A stretch of 64,000 nucleotides of DNA, taken from Gymnorhina tibicen (taxonomy: Eukaryota > Chordata > Aves > Passeriformes > Artamidae). Made by a program: the position numbers and the translations under genes. The stretch lies in the NCBI GenBank assembly GCA_013399875.1, contig VXAZ01003260.1, forward strand, positions 62,001-126,000. The letters run 5' to 3'. The notes beneath the pieces are model-generated. The model had not been told where the DNA came from, did not search any database, and was given only the letters and a program-made list of their open reading frames with translations. This document shows positions 47,127-60,780 of the stretch, piece by piece (position 1 is the first letter of the stretch; the number at the start of each line of letters is the position of its first letter).

Positions 47127-47384
47127 TCAGTGGCTTAGATGCAGAGGGGAATATTGATGCCTTCCGAAGGGACTGACCAGATGTCCCCAAAGCTCTGCTG
47201 TTGGTACTCGGGCCAGGCACACCTTGCCCAGATTATACGGTTAATATAACATTCCACCCACAGAAAAAAAGGTGAAGCTATAAAAATTGTCAACAAAAAG
47301 GATATTTTCATGTATTTAGTCAACATATCTTGGAAGGCACATGGATCTGCCTTTGCTAATATGTGATTACGTCTTGCTACTTTA

Positions 47385-47815
47385 TGCAGGTTTTGGCTGG
47401 GGTAGAGTTAATGTTTTCAGAGTAGCTGGTGTGGGGCTGTTTTGGACTTAAGCTGAAAGCAGGGTTGATAACATGGGTGTTTTCAATACTGCTGAGCAGT
47501 GCTGACACAGAGCCAAGGCCTTTTCTGGTTCTCACCCACAGTAGGCTGAAGGTGCACAAGGAGTTGGGAGGGGACACAGCCAGGACAGCTGACTCCAAGT
47601 GAGCAGAGGGATACTCCAGAGCATACTATATGGTGCCATGCCCAGGATATAAAGTTGAGGGAAGAAGGAAGGAAGAGGGGGACTTTTGGAATGATGTCTT
47701 CCCACTTTGTCTTTCCACTGTCCCATGTTTTCTCTTCCAATTCTTTCCCCATCCTGATGCAAGGGGAATGAGTGAGCTGTTGTCTGGTGCTTAGTTGTTA
47801 CCTGGGGTTAAAACA
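47385..47815 (+). mobile_element. Probable solo ERV LTR (ERVL-like, avian)
   Basis: The element starts TGCAGGTTTTGGCTGGGGTAG and carries the GTAGCTGGTGTGGGGCTGTT, GGGAGGGGACACAGCCAGGA and CAGCTGACTCC blocks of a well-known bird ERVL-type LTR. It has a TATA box ATATAAAG at 47647-47654 and ends near CCTGGGGTTAAAACA. No gag, pol or env sequence flanks it. Clear target-site duplications were not seen. Confidence 0.75.
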
Positions 47816-49423
47816 CACATATATATTTTTATGACCTGGGACACATTTCCAGACCATTCATCCTTGATTTTGACCTGGCTTCTGAATGAGGAAGATGAAT
47901 TTTCAGTCACATCAGGATGTGGTCTAAAAACACATCTGCACTGTTCTGGTTCAGCTTGTGGCCCCAGCAAGATCCCACTGCTGCTACATCTGACAGCAGG
48001 GAAGCCTGCAGCCCTGCTGTGAAAGCAAGGCTGGGGCTGTACCTCTGCTCTCCCCTCTTCAGGGTGGGGGGACAGAGAGGTTTGGCAGCTGGTGCCATCC
48101 ACATCTGGGCATCTCTCTTAGCTTTCCTTCTTCTCCCTGCACTGGGTGTGACTGTGGGATCCGTCTTTGGATCAGTGGGGTAGAAGAAATGAAGGGCAGA
48201 TTTGAGAGAGCCGGTGCCTGTGGTGCTCTAAGAATCAGGCAGAAGCCCAGAGCTGTGATCTAATTCCCTGGCTGCTTATGCTGCTCCTGGGCTTGGACAC
48301 CATCTAGCCCTGCACCTGGAGCCCACCGGCCTCTGTCATCTAGATGGTGAAGCAGGTTCCTCCTCGAGGTTACACACAGCCTGGGGCTGCCCAGACTGGC
48401 CCTTACCGAGCATCTCAGCCTTGGGCTGCAATGTTCTGCCTTGCAGGCCTTTCTCATTCCTTGCTGCCACCTGTGATGCCTTTTTCATCAACTCTCCCTT
48501 CTGGTTCAACCATTTTCTGGAGCCCCCCCTTGGTACTAGCTGTACTTTGTTGATGAAGATGTGTCTCGAAGAGCTGTTTCTTGGCCTTGGTTCCCAGGGA
48601 GAACCGAGATAAGATGGGGGCCCTTGGAATGTGTTTTGTCTTTCTGCCTAGGGAAAGGGCATGGAAAACTACTGGGAAAACCAGCCACTAATACAATAGG
48701 TTACAAATATATGTGTAAAGAATACAGAGAATACACGAAAGAAAAAGGCAAAAATCAGCATGGCATCACCAGCAACAGCTTCTTTATATCTGGGGCTAGT
48801 GCCTATTTCATGGGCTTTTATACTTCTGCCTGAGCAGTGATAAATAAACAAATAACAAAGACTCAGTCATCAGTGATCATTAAGAATTACAACATAATAT
48901 AATGGATCACTAAATTTCCAAACAGCTCCCCTTTCTTTGATGATGTCTGTAAAGATTCTTGGCTTCAGTAAGTACACTGCAGATGTACATTTAGGCAGCA
49001 AGCCCAGCTCCAGTAGCTGTGGAGAAGAGAATTAACTTGTACATTACTCTATAAATATCTGCCATAAGTTTGCTGCATGCATTCTCCACTGCGGGATCAA
49101 AAAGTGTTGACTCACTGTGGCAGCATTAATGCCTCTGACCTGGGTCACATGTGGGATGTTAATGTACTTTAGGACACGGAATCTTGCAGCCACAATCTGC
49201 ACAGCCTGAAGCATTTATATACCGTTGTTACTGTAGCCTGAAGCAGAAAGAAGGAAGATTTGTAACAACATAGTTAAAAGAAAATAATGCTTTTCCCTCT
49301 ATCCTATGGTTAGAAAAGGTGTATTCCACACCTGTTATTATTCTCCATGTGATTGGAATTGTATTTGGAAATAGCAGCTTGTATGGATAGGAACATAAAG
49401 TGCTCTGGCAGAGTACTCCCATC

Positions 49424-49511
49424 TCAGTAACACACCATCAAAGATCATTTGCCCCTTTAAAAATATTTCAGTAACACACCATCAAAGATCATTTGACCCT
49501 TTAAAAATATT
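49424..49511. repeat. Two-copy tandem duplication, 44-bp period
   Basis: TCAGTAACACACCATCAAAG at 49424 recurs at 49468. The copies differ by about one base (TTTGCCCC versus TTTGACCC) over 44 bases. Confidence 0.95.
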
Positions 49512-49921
49512 AGCCATGACAGCATCCTGCACAGCCTTCACATCTGAAATTTCCCCCTATCCTTTTGTTTCCAGAGTCTTGCTGTGCCTGTTTGCAAAGC
49601 ATCACTTATCCCAGCGATGGATGGGATGGCTCACGGAGCTGGAGGGGAGCGTGCACACACGAACGGAGTCCTGGTGCCATCCAGTGGGCAGCTGTGCTCT
49701 GCACCGTGTAAGCAGATTTCGTGAAGGACTGCGCAATTGCCAGCCCTGCTTTCTGAGACCCCAGGCTTCCACGTCCCAGACTGGTAAGTGGAGCAACAGA
49801 AAGTCAGCTCCGGATTCCCACGCCTTCAGGTGGTTCTCCAAAGTGCAGGATGCTTTTACATGACCTGTGGGTCTGAGCTCTGTGACAGTCAATACAGATA
49901 AAAAGGGATTTTAAAAAGCAA

Positions 49922-49949
49922 TTTAGGTTACTGAAAGCAGTAACCTAAA
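49922..49949. repeat. Perfect 12-bp inverted repeat with 4-base loop
   Basis: TTTAGGTTACTG, loop AAAG, CAGTAACCTAAA. It is a perfect hairpin with no T-run or gene next to it. Confidence 0.9.
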
Positions 49950-52900
49950 AAAGCAGGGTTGCCATCCTGGTTTGTTCCAGGGAATGCTTAAACACTTGCA
50001 TGTAAAAAAAAAAGAAGAGATAAATAGAAGAATACTCCTCAAACAAGTCCGAGGGAACCCACTGGCTGTTCAGAATCAAATGTTATCCTTTGAGACACTC
50101 CTGGTGGGATTTGCTTTGGAATACTGAGAGCTGCTGATACCTCTTGGTATCACAGCCTTTACTCATCTGTCTCCAAAACCAGCTTGTCTAGATACAAGCC
50201 CAGATTTTTATCCAGCTTGCCTAATTTATCATTTTGCAAGAAAATGAACCAGCAAAAGCAGTGCTGTTCAAACCAAATTTTCAGGGTAAGTTTTTTATAA
50301 AATCAGTGCTCTGAGTTGGCAGCACAATTCAGGGCCAGCCGTGAACACCTTCCTCTGCCCAGGTGGATCAGCCTCATGGCATTAGACCCTGCAAGGCAAG
50401 ATGAAAAGGTTTGTGCTGACCACCACACCTTACTGCCAAGTACAAGGCTTATCTCATTTGAGTCCTCTCTGGGGTGATTATTGCACTCAGAAGTTTGACC
50501 CCACTGCATGCCTTACGGACTTTCTGATTTACTGCAACACACTCTTCCCACTCCCTGAGATTCAAGAGCTTATCTGGGAAAACAGATGCCTTGAAAATGT
50601 GGGGCCCCTATTCTCTGTTCCAGTTAAATTCCACTTATAACTAGAAGGGAGGGTAAAAGATTACTTTAAACCATCTTTAAGCTCCCCCTATTTCACAGTA
50701 GGCAGAGGGCTAACTTCACTTCTAACAGGAGTTAAAGTGCCTTAAGGTAAAAGGCCAGCTGTTTAGGAATGCTAATACCTTTCTGGCAAAGAGGAATAGG
50801 CAGAGAGGGTCTTTGGCTTCTCTGTCATAACATGTATCTCTGAGGTTAAGAAAACAGACAGAATAAATATACTTTCTGAGGATATTTATGTTACTACTTA
50901 TTCCTCTTTGCAGTCTGCAGATAGCCCTTCTGATGTGGGAGTTACAGTAGAAATAAAGACAGTGTTAATTATATTTACTGTGCTCTTAAAGAATAAATAA
51001 GCCTATCTGTGAGTGAGATATCTGAAAGTGCCCTCTCTAAGGAGTCAGACAGGCAGGATCCATGACACGGAGCAGTGCAACACCATATAAAAGCAAGATG
51101 GTATGTATAAGGTAGGTACAGAAGAATGCAGCTACGCACTTAGGGAAACACTCCTCATGCAAATTTAGATAAAGCAAAAGACATTCCTCTCTTTTTTGCA
51201 GCCTTGAGAGAGGTACCCTGACTACCTCCACGTCTGCCTGCAAAGGTGACCAACAAACACCATTTATGTGACGGTGTGCATCCCCCTGCCCTCACCCATG
51301 GGCGCTACTCTTCACCTGTGTCACCTAACACAGAACTATCTCCTGCTCTGCAAAGTCCTCAGTGAAAAGAATCTAGGACCTCAGAACACAGCCCTAGCTG
51401 ATTAGAAAGAGGCACGCTCCTTGTTAGTGGTTAGAGAAAAGAAAATAAAGCATTTCTCATACCTTGGAGAGCCAGCCTGGCCTTGCCAAAGCCCAAGTTT
51501 AGTTATGGAGATTCCTTAAATGGCAATAGAGGAAACATGGGTAGAAAAATCTATGCAGAGGAATCTGCTCATACCCATAATGCTGAGCTGTATTTGGAAT
51601 AACAGAAGACTAAGATACTGGGATAAACTTGTAGAAGAGTTTTGGCATAAGAAATTCCCTTGTGCTTTTTTTTGTTGGGGTTTCCTTGAGGGTTTTTTTT
51701 GGAAAAGGAATAATCAGCCATACAAAAATTCGTGTTAAAAGTCAAGAAGAACAAAAGCAAAACTGTGGGGCTGGAGCTGTGTTTCCATCTCCCCACACCA
51801 GCTGTTTTTTGTTGTGGTGTGCAAGTGAGGATACCCAGGATCTGCCCTAGCAGCAGCTCTTCAGCATTCCTGCATCAGTGAAATGAGAAGAGGGAGATTT
51901 TCCCAGAGCAGCTCTGAAGGGAAATGTGTGTATGTGGGTGTATACCTGGAGGTAAAGGAGATAAAGTTAAGAATTTAAAAGAGCACACATGGATCTTCAT
52001 TCGGTGCAGTCATTAAAGAGAGATTGGATGAAGTATTACCTTCCGCATTTCCCTTTACTTTCCAGCAACAGTGGTCAAAATTGGTATAACTTCTGGTTTC
52101 CTTGAAAACCCTTTAGTGAGCACATTTATTCTAACAGCTGGAGTGCAAATCTTGTAACTAAAGAAAAGCCTGTGAGTAAGGAGATTTAGCTAGTTCAGAG
52201 GGATTTAGGAGATGTGTGCATATGCAGGTTTACACATGTGTGTGCATGTGCCTGCCTGTATCTGTGCATGGACGCACACACATTTTACGCATTTCCAGAG
52301 GATATAAATTTTCTTTGGGCTGTGCAGTAGCTGAAAAGAACAGAAGGTGGCATGTTTTCAACATTTTCGTCCAGCAAGAAAGTGCAGTAAAGGAAATGAA
52401 AGAAGGAGCTACAGTAAAGGGGAAAAGGATACAGGAGGAAAAAGAAGACAGCTAAGCCCAGACCACATCCACTTTGATAAATCTCTGCTGTTAATTATTG
52501 CATTAATGCTGAAGGCTATTTATTTTCCTCATTTTTGCAGTGTAAATCACTGATGCCATAAGGGCTGATTTTACTAGACTTTGGAAAATACTGTAATTTT
52601 AAAATAAAAATTGTAAAAGGCGTGTGTGGTTTTTTCCGGGGTGTTCTTTTATTTGTTTGGTTTTTTCTTTGGCTTGGGGTTTTTTTAATGATAGAATTCA
52701 CACATTATGACCAGTTAATCAAGAACCATATAAGGAAGATAAAAGTAGCCCTGACAGTTTCCCTTTAAAATGCAGATACCTGGGAGATAGCACCAGGAAA
52801 AAAGGAGAATTAATTTATATTTTCCAAAAAGTTATGAAACAAAAACCCAAAAAGAGTAAACTAGAAATTACAGAACTGTGTGTTCTCAAGTCATTAACTT

Positions 52901-54180
52901 TCTAAACATTTAATCGGGCTTTGTGCAACTTGTTGTTTAACTTGCTTATTACCACAAGCAGGTGCCTTTCAGTCCTCAGGGGCACCCTCTTGGCCTGCCT
53001 GCTTTCTTTAAGGCACGCATTTAACTCTCTTTTCCGACCCACCAATCTGTGATAAGCAACAGGTTCCCCACACCTTGGGTGACAGCAGCAGAAAAAGCCC
53101 TGTTTACAGCCAGAGTTGGTGACTTACCAGGTAGGAAGCTCCTCTTTCTGAGCTCTCCTCTCACTTTCTTCTACGACTAATTACCACATCTCCTTTAACG
53201 AGAAGCAGACTGCTCCAGAGGGGTGGCAAGGGCTGGTCTGAGCAGGACCAAAGCGACCTCTCCTGCCCCAGCTGGGGGTGCCAGGAGCCACCAAGGAGCT
53301 GAGGTTCACATCCCGTGGGAATAAAGTGGCACTTTTTTTGTCCCTTTGAGAAATCTTGGACAGCGTCTGGCAGCAGACAGCCCTTCTTTGTTTAGCAGCC
53401 AAACGCCCTCATTCCCTGGGCAGCTGATTAGCTTTTAACTTCATACCTTCACCAGATGAAAAAGACCCCCTTAGAATGTCTGGTGACCAGGGAGAGAGGT
53501 CTCAGGTGGCCCAGAGGCTGGCAGCATCCCCTGCCATGGGCCCCTGGAGACATATGCTCACTGAGGGAGCCTGCTGCCTTCCCCCTCCTCGGGAGCACTT
53601 CCAGGCCACTCTGCTAATGAGGGACCAAAGCCAGCTCACAGCAGTGGCAGAAGGGGAGACAAGAGGCCACAGCTCAGGAGAGGGGCACAAGGAGAAGCTG
53701 CTGCCATGGTTTATAAGTTTCCAGCCCCAGGCTGCAGGTTCTTGGGATGGGGAAATCCTGGTGCTGCAGCATCTTGACATAAACTAAATAGAGGAAGCAT
53801 GGACTTCGGGAAAATTTCTGTCACTTAACTTCTCTTTTTCTCAATGCGTTTACTTGCTGATCTCCAAACATGAGGTATTTTGAAGGAATGGTTGTACTTC
53901 TCCTTGGCATCCTGCAGCAGACCAAAAGAAGAAGCTCGGAGCTGGAGGTACTGATGGCAGCTGCTGGTCCCAGATACAACTGCTGGTCCCCATCAGGGAG
54001 ACAGTCCTGAATGCCATCTGCTTACTTGGGACTCCAGCTGAGCATATCAAATCAATCTCCCTGACCCCAAACCTCTGGGAGGTGCATTCTCAGGTTTTGA
54101 CTCTGGGTCTGGCTGCTGTGATTCCTTCCAGGCAAATACACCCTGAATTCTGCTTCCCACCTTGTAACACTTCATCCTTG

Positions 54181-54400
54181 TGATCTTATCTGAGGAATTA
54201 AATATAAATAAAAATTTGTGTATAGTATAGTACAAAAATATAGACATACACATAAAATTTACACGTATCAGTATCTATTACATACTATATAAAATGCAGA
54301 TACAACTCTGTTATACATGTATGTTTAAAATACATGATAAAATCTATATAAAATTTATATATTAATAAAAACATATTGTGTGTCTGTGTGTTTATGTGCA
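54181..54400. repeat. AT-rich low-complexity block
   Basis: TATA, ATAAAA and TGTGTG-rich sequence with no stable repeat unit. No gene signal. Confidence 0.6.
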
Positions 54401-56743
54401 CATGTACAGCTGTTACAACCATGCTTTGAAAACAAAAATTTTGCTAGAGAATAGAACTCTCCAGCACTTCTTGAGGAGACTGGGGAAATGCATGCTACCA
54501 CAGCTGACAGTCCCAGATGGGAACTACAGGCAATGCCAAAATGCTGCAAGAATTTTTGTGAATTGTTGACCTCACATTTACCATTCAGAGTGATGTTACG
54601 GATGTCAAATGCAGTTCCTGAGGAAACCAAGTTTTCCTGGGGGAGAAATATTTCCCTGGCACCTTCATTCTGAGAGCCAAATTGGAAACAAAAATCCAAG
54701 CAGCAGTTTACCAAGTCAAATAGCTTGGACAGAAGCTCTTATGTGTGGTCCTGTTCTGAGGGTAATGTTGCAAGGCAGAGAAATCACCACAGCTGAGGAA
54801 AGAGCAATAAATGAGTGCCCCAACAGTTGCAGGAGGTGTGCACACAAACCTTTCCAGTCTAATGTCTGATAACAGAATCTGAACTTCTCAGGAAAGCTGT
54901 CTAACTACACAACTAGTTCAAGAAAAAACCGTCACCAAGAGAAGCAGGTATTGAACTGCTCCCACGTAGCCTGGCTACATAAAAACAAGTCGTGGATGCC
55001 TCTGAGACTCATCTTTTATGAGGTGCCAGCCTGGCTAAAAACAACTAAGTTATCAGCAAAACAGCTTCAGGCCCACACCCCTCTGGGGTACTTCCTGCAG
55101 CTGGGTTAGGTCTCAGTGCACAGCCTGCTGTGTGAGAATCACTGCTAACAAACCAAGTTTTCCTATAACCAAGCACGGCACGTAGACCCTTTATCAGCAG
55201 TAAGAATTGCACTTCACTGTTGCACTTGTGTTCAGCAGATCTTCAGTGTCTGATACTGTCCATAAAGGGGCTTTTTCGGGGACCTTGCTACTAAAGCTCA
55301 CCTGAGTTAGGGTCTGAGAGGAGTTTAGGTGAAGTGAACATGCTTTGCTAAGCCTTTTGCTGCTGGTGTCCTGGAAGATGTGACATACACGAGCACATCT
55401 CCTGTGCAGCATGTCACTTTGTGTTCGACATTACAACCTGTGATGGAAGAAGTCTCCCGGGGGTGCAAAGGAGCCCTGAGGGTCCCTGTGCTGTGCTGCA
55501 CACTCTGATGCATTAGGAGTGCCTGGGATATTAAGGGCATCATGTGGCACCTCTGCTAAATCCCGGGCAGATGAAAGTTGCGGAATGTGTGATGCATGGG
55601 CAGCTGCTGATGTCTGTAAAGCCATTACAAGCCTCTCCAGCTGATGCTCTTTGAGGGTGGATCTAAATCTTTCCTTTCCTCCTGCTGGGAGAGACTGTTT
55701 CAAAATCCTGACAACAGGAAGCCAGGAATCCTCTCTCCAGAAGACTGTGGAAGGCACACCACTGATGAGGTGGTCTGTGGCACAGCTGTGTCATGAGATG
55801 TGGGCATAGGAGGACACCTAGGAAAGCAGCCTCCTGATATAGCAACATCATTTTGTCCGCAAAGACAAAGGCTTTTGTTATTCTGAACAATTAGCCAGAC
55901 TGTACTCCTGCCTTAGTTTCACAGACTTGACAATACTGGGGACCAGTCCCTGTGGGACAGAGTGCAGCTTGCTCTACTGAAATCCAGGTGACTTGCCAAG
56001 AAATGGAAGAGGAGCCCAGTCACATTCCCACAAGCTAGTACTTTTAAAGACTTTGGTATTTATGTTTCTTTCTTGCCATGATCATTTCGGTGCCATTAGA
56101 AACATAAGAAAAAAATACATCAGTGAAAGAGCCACTTGAGAGCCCAAGAAATATTATTTTAACCTTTTGGTACCAACAGCAGAGAATAAATGGAGCATGT
56201 TTATAAGGTAAATAAAATCATCAACAGTATCTCTTACCTTGGCCCCCAACTTCCTCGCTCCAGATGCTCATTCTGCCCAGATCATACGCCTTCTCAGGAT
56301 ATGCACCAGGAAAAGGCTTTTGGATCCTGCTACCATTTCAAGCAGTCCTCAGCAGGAGGTTTAGGCAGATGTGAGGTGCAGGTAAACCAGCTGTTAGAGG
56401 CCGCCTAGGGTGCTGAAAAATTGAAACTTTCATTCCTCTTTTACTCCAAGAAAAACAAAATCAGAAAGGCATATCATGGTATTTGTACTTTAAATTACCA
56501 ATTCCAAGTCTGGGGCTGGTGGCTCTTTGTACAACTCTTAGGGCCTAAGAGTGGCTCTTCTGGGTCGGTTCATCTGCTTGTGACAGTGCCCAGTAGTGGA
56601 GTTGTAGGGAACAGAAAGGAAAGAGAAAATGAATAGCTTGATCCTTCTCCTGAATCCCGCTGGCTTTTCCTAGTCCAGGCTTTCTGAACCAGCTGTTGCT
56701 ATAAACGGCTGATTGCAATTGACTTTTCTTCCATGAATTTCCC

Positions 56744-56762
56744 TTTTTTTTTTTTTTTTTTT
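56744..56762. repeat. Poly-T tract
   Basis: A run of 19 T in the intergenic region. It could be the tail of a minus-strand retrocopy, but no source sequence is recognisable. Confidence 0.8.
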
Positions 56763-59262
56763 GTTTTTGACCCACCCCCTTTTGGCTTTGGCCCACACCT
56801 CATCCTTCAGTAATGAGTCTTGAAAGTTTAATTTTAGGTTGTATGGTTAGGTATTGACTCTTTTGTTTCATTCTTGTAGCCAGAAAGTTTTATTGTATGG
56901 AACCTCTCTAAAATATTACAAGAAATAGTGAATCATTGTTCCCTACTCACTGTCTCTGTAACATTCAGGATTTAATGTACCTCTATCATTCTCTCCCTTG
57001 GGTAATTCTCTCCTAGGCTGAAGAGTGGAAGAGAGTTTTATCTATTTAATCTCTCCTCGTGGTGAAGGCATTCCTTACTTTTTATCACCCTGTTTGTCAT
57101 TTGCTATGTCATTTAGTTCCATTGTATGGTTTTATCGGGGGGCGAAGGGAATGCAAATGGGAGGAAAGCAGAAAGTAATATATTATCAAAGAGGGGGGTA
57201 CAACACACACTTACCCAGACTGTCTCCTCTTGCCTTCCATCCTGAGTCTGAACTTTTGCTACAAAAATGGTCAAAAAGACATTTGGGATGACAATTGTTA
57301 CACATGATCTTCTGGTTGTACTGGTTTAACCTGAGCACTTTAACTTGTTTACAGAGCTAGAGATTCATGCTCTACATGTAAACTTACACTCAGGAAAACT
57401 TGTGTCATGAAACTGCAGGTAGCAGGCGATAGGAGGAATCCGGCACGTGCTTGTGTATTGGCCAGGAAATGAAATAAGATGCATCGTTTAAGAATCTTCC
57501 AGTTGTTTGCTTCACCTATCATGGAAGTCAAGGGTCACTTACCAGAGCAAAGTAGTGCAAGGTAAATTCTGAATGAATTACCTCTTGAGGTAAATAATAA
57601 ACACCCCCAAACTCAAACAGCCAACCTCTTGAGAGTAACTTACTGAACAGCATTCAAAGCTAAAGCACTCAGTGGGATGAGCTGAATTCCTTCAGGGTAG
57701 GAGTTGAGCCATTCTTTCAAAAGACAGTGAAGATGCATTAAAAACCCCTGACTCACAGAGATGCTGAAATGGGACTATACTTGAGCTTTGAAATGGAAGT
57801 CATCCAGGACCTGTTGAGACATGCTTGAACACATTAGGAGTACCAAAATTCCTCTAAGTGCCAAAATGAGTGTAGACATGAATGTGTGTGGACATGACTT
57901 GATTGCTGTGGATGATCTTGGAGTGGGAAATTAATGCCCTTTGATTTACTGATAATGCTATACTTCTGGGACCAGACTCATTATTCATTTACATCATATA
58001 CAGCTATTTACATTGGAGCATGACAGAAACTCATTCAGTCTGATTTGCCCTGGAAGAAATCACAACACAAAACTCACAGATATGACACGGGGCTTCTCAG
58101 CTCAGACTATGTAACTGCTGAGCATGGTCCACATGAGCAAGTTTAGGCAGCAGAAGGAAATAGACATAGCAAATCAGGAATCACTCACTGCCTGCTAGCT
58201 TATCCTGCCTTATTGCAGTTGGTAAATATATTGTGTCACACGTGTAACTAGGCATGAAATATGGCCTTTCTGACAGTGAAGGAGGTAGGTGATTGCTTAA
58301 ATTCACACAGAAATCAGAGGTCGGTGCTGGCCAGTTTACAAAGGGTGGGGTGAGAAGGGAAAAGTTCAGAGCAGCTTTTTCTTTCTGCATCATAGTTCCT
58401 CATAAATATCTACATCTATCAGTACTACATTTGCCACTAGGAAAAAAAAATCTGATGACCTGGCACAACAAGCAACATCAGCCCTGCAGGAACAAGGGAA
58501 CTGCTCCCTGCAGAGTCACTTTCTCTTGTCAGTGAGACGAGTAAAATAAAGCCTGCCAGCAGCACGCAGGAACATGGCAACTCAGCCCACAAAGGACTTG
58601 CAGGTATCTAGAGATTTCTGATGTTCTGGAATTGAAAGAGAAATCCCTCTCTGAGCCATGAGTGCAATCACAAAGATTAAAAACAACTCCTGTGCTGAAC
58701 CCTTCATGACCAGAAAACAATCAGGTCAGGAACAAAACAGTGAGATCTGTTGCAAACATAGGAACTTTGTGTTCTTCCACTGATGTGACAAATGGAGTTT
58801 TTCTTAACACTGCATTACTAACCTCTCTCCAGAGCATGATAATCATACACGACTTTAGATCAGTACCCAAACAGAAGTAGCTTTATTTTTTCCTGATACA
58901 AATGCCAAATATCACAGCCATAGACATAAGCAAAAAATTGTTCCAAATAAATATGACAGCTTGATAACAAATTAAAACACAGTAATTATTGTATAAATGG
59001 TTTAACAAATGGTATTATTGCTAGCAGAATAAGCATCTCCAGGGAAAAGAGGATTGAATACATAATCTGGAAATAGATTAAATATATATATATCATATAC
59101 TCAGTTTATTGCTTGGATAGATAAATATTACAATATTTGTGCACATCACTGGGAATGAGGCACTTATTCAGGTTAGTATAAAAAAGGCCACTTGTTAAGT
59201 AAAAGGAAAAATGTTAATAAGCCTCCAAAACATCTTGCTGAAATCTGAAACCTTGAAGTCAT

Positions 59263-59277
59263 AAAAAAAAAAAAAAA
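59263..59277. repeat. Poly-A tract
   Basis: A run of 15 A in AT-rich intergenic DNA. No gene signal. Confidence 0.8.
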
Positions 59278-60558
59278 GGCATGCTGTTACAGATGTATTT
59301 ATAGTTCACTGAATTGTAAAAAATCCAATTTCTTAAGAATGGGAAAAATCCAGCATGCCTTACTGAAAACATTGGGATTTTTTTCCCAGGAAGAGGACTT
59401 TGGTATCTGACTCATGAATCTTACTCATGCTTGTCCAATTTTTCAGTGTTTGCTTTGTCCTTTTCTTTGTTATCACCAGTTTGCACTATTTTTTGTATGC
59501 TCTTAGAAAAACATTAGTCTGATTATCCCCATCAACCTAAATATTTTACAAAGTTGTAATCAGACGCTATTCAAAGCAGTGATCAGGTTGTTTACCGGGC
59601 TAAATATTTGGCTTGTAGAACACATGGGTTTTGATGTGATTTTATAAAAACAAATAATAATTATAAAAAGATTTTGCCTGCAAGCACCTTTAATGATAAT
59701 TTGGTCTGGTAAAATTCAAAAGCAGAAAAATAGCTCTACTGATAAACACCTAATTTCTGTATTTTATATATATATTTTAAAAAAGATCTTCTCTGCTTAT
59801 AGAAAACTGGCATTTCATAAATATTAAAATGTTCTATTATTTACATGTGTCCCATTCTACTGTAGAATCATTGGCTGTTATGATCCAAACATGCAGGTTC
59901 TAGGAGAGAAATTCTGCTTTTCTCATAGTGATGTCACACATAGGCACAAAGGCAAATTTGATCTTAGTGTACATTTGCAACTTAGTGGTGAACTTACTAA
60001 ATATAAAAAGTATCTGTGGGCTGTCTTTGATCAATCTTGCACACATAATACATGGATCACAAAACCAGGAACTTCATTACAAGAGCAAATTGATGTCAGG
60101 TGACTGGGGGAAAGGTCTAAAGCCGTGGACATGGCTTATGGGTAATTGTTTCAGGCTAGAACTCGGATTAATTAAAATAAAAGATGACTGCAAGAGTTTA
60201 GTAATGGAGTTTGACCCTTTGGGTGCTGCAAACATCCTTCAATTAAGCTGTCTAATCACCGTCTTCAGAAAACCTAGAAAATGTAGGACAGATTCTGACC
60301 TGATTCATTTTGTGAAAAACTAATGAAATCCAGTTAAATGAGTCAAGTCATAACAACACAAATCCAGAGCAAGAGATATTAGCATGAGTCTCTCTGTGGG
60401 CATATTCGCGCTCTACCACAAATCATAGCACAGATATTCCTAGCCTAGTAGAACTCCATATTCCTGAGTCTTTATGGCTCGGAGGACAACTGTGCAGAAT
60501 TACTAGGTCAGGTCTATCTGTGACCCCCACAGCCAGGCCAGGAAGCCTTCTGGATGAA

Positions 60559-60574
60559 TTTTTTTTTTTTTTTT
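60559..60574. repeat. Poly-T tract
   Basis: A run of 16 T about 200 bases before the CR1 element. No recognised source. Confidence 0.8.
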
Positions 60575-60780
60575 AGCTCAGAGGCAGCATTGTGTGCTTA
60601 CAGGCTGCTTTCAAATAGAATCCTGCTCAGCTAACTCAGATCTCTGCAGCATGATCCCCAGAACACCAAATGCCAAGTGTATTGGGGACTGCCTGTACAC
60701 ACCACCACAAGATGGTGGAAGAGGCACTTTAGCAAAGTCTCAACAACCTAATTCAGATTTTATATAGTTTATATAGTTCA

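Larger units (their letters stand above)
47816..60558. other. Intergenic DNA between C4 and the FREM-like gene
   Basis: Open frames up to about 131 codons (59928-60323, 55431-55757 minus, 53476-53787) show no family resemblance and no linked splice structure. I see only the short duplications, the inverted repeat and homopolymer tracts listed separately. Confidence 0.6.

Noticed and set aside
55431..55757. 108-codon minus-strand open frame as a gene
   Set aside because: No recognised domain, no splice partners and no promoter context.
59928..60323. 131-codon plus-strand open frame as a gene
   Set aside because: Composition looks like AT-rich non-coding DNA, and it resembles no protein family I know.
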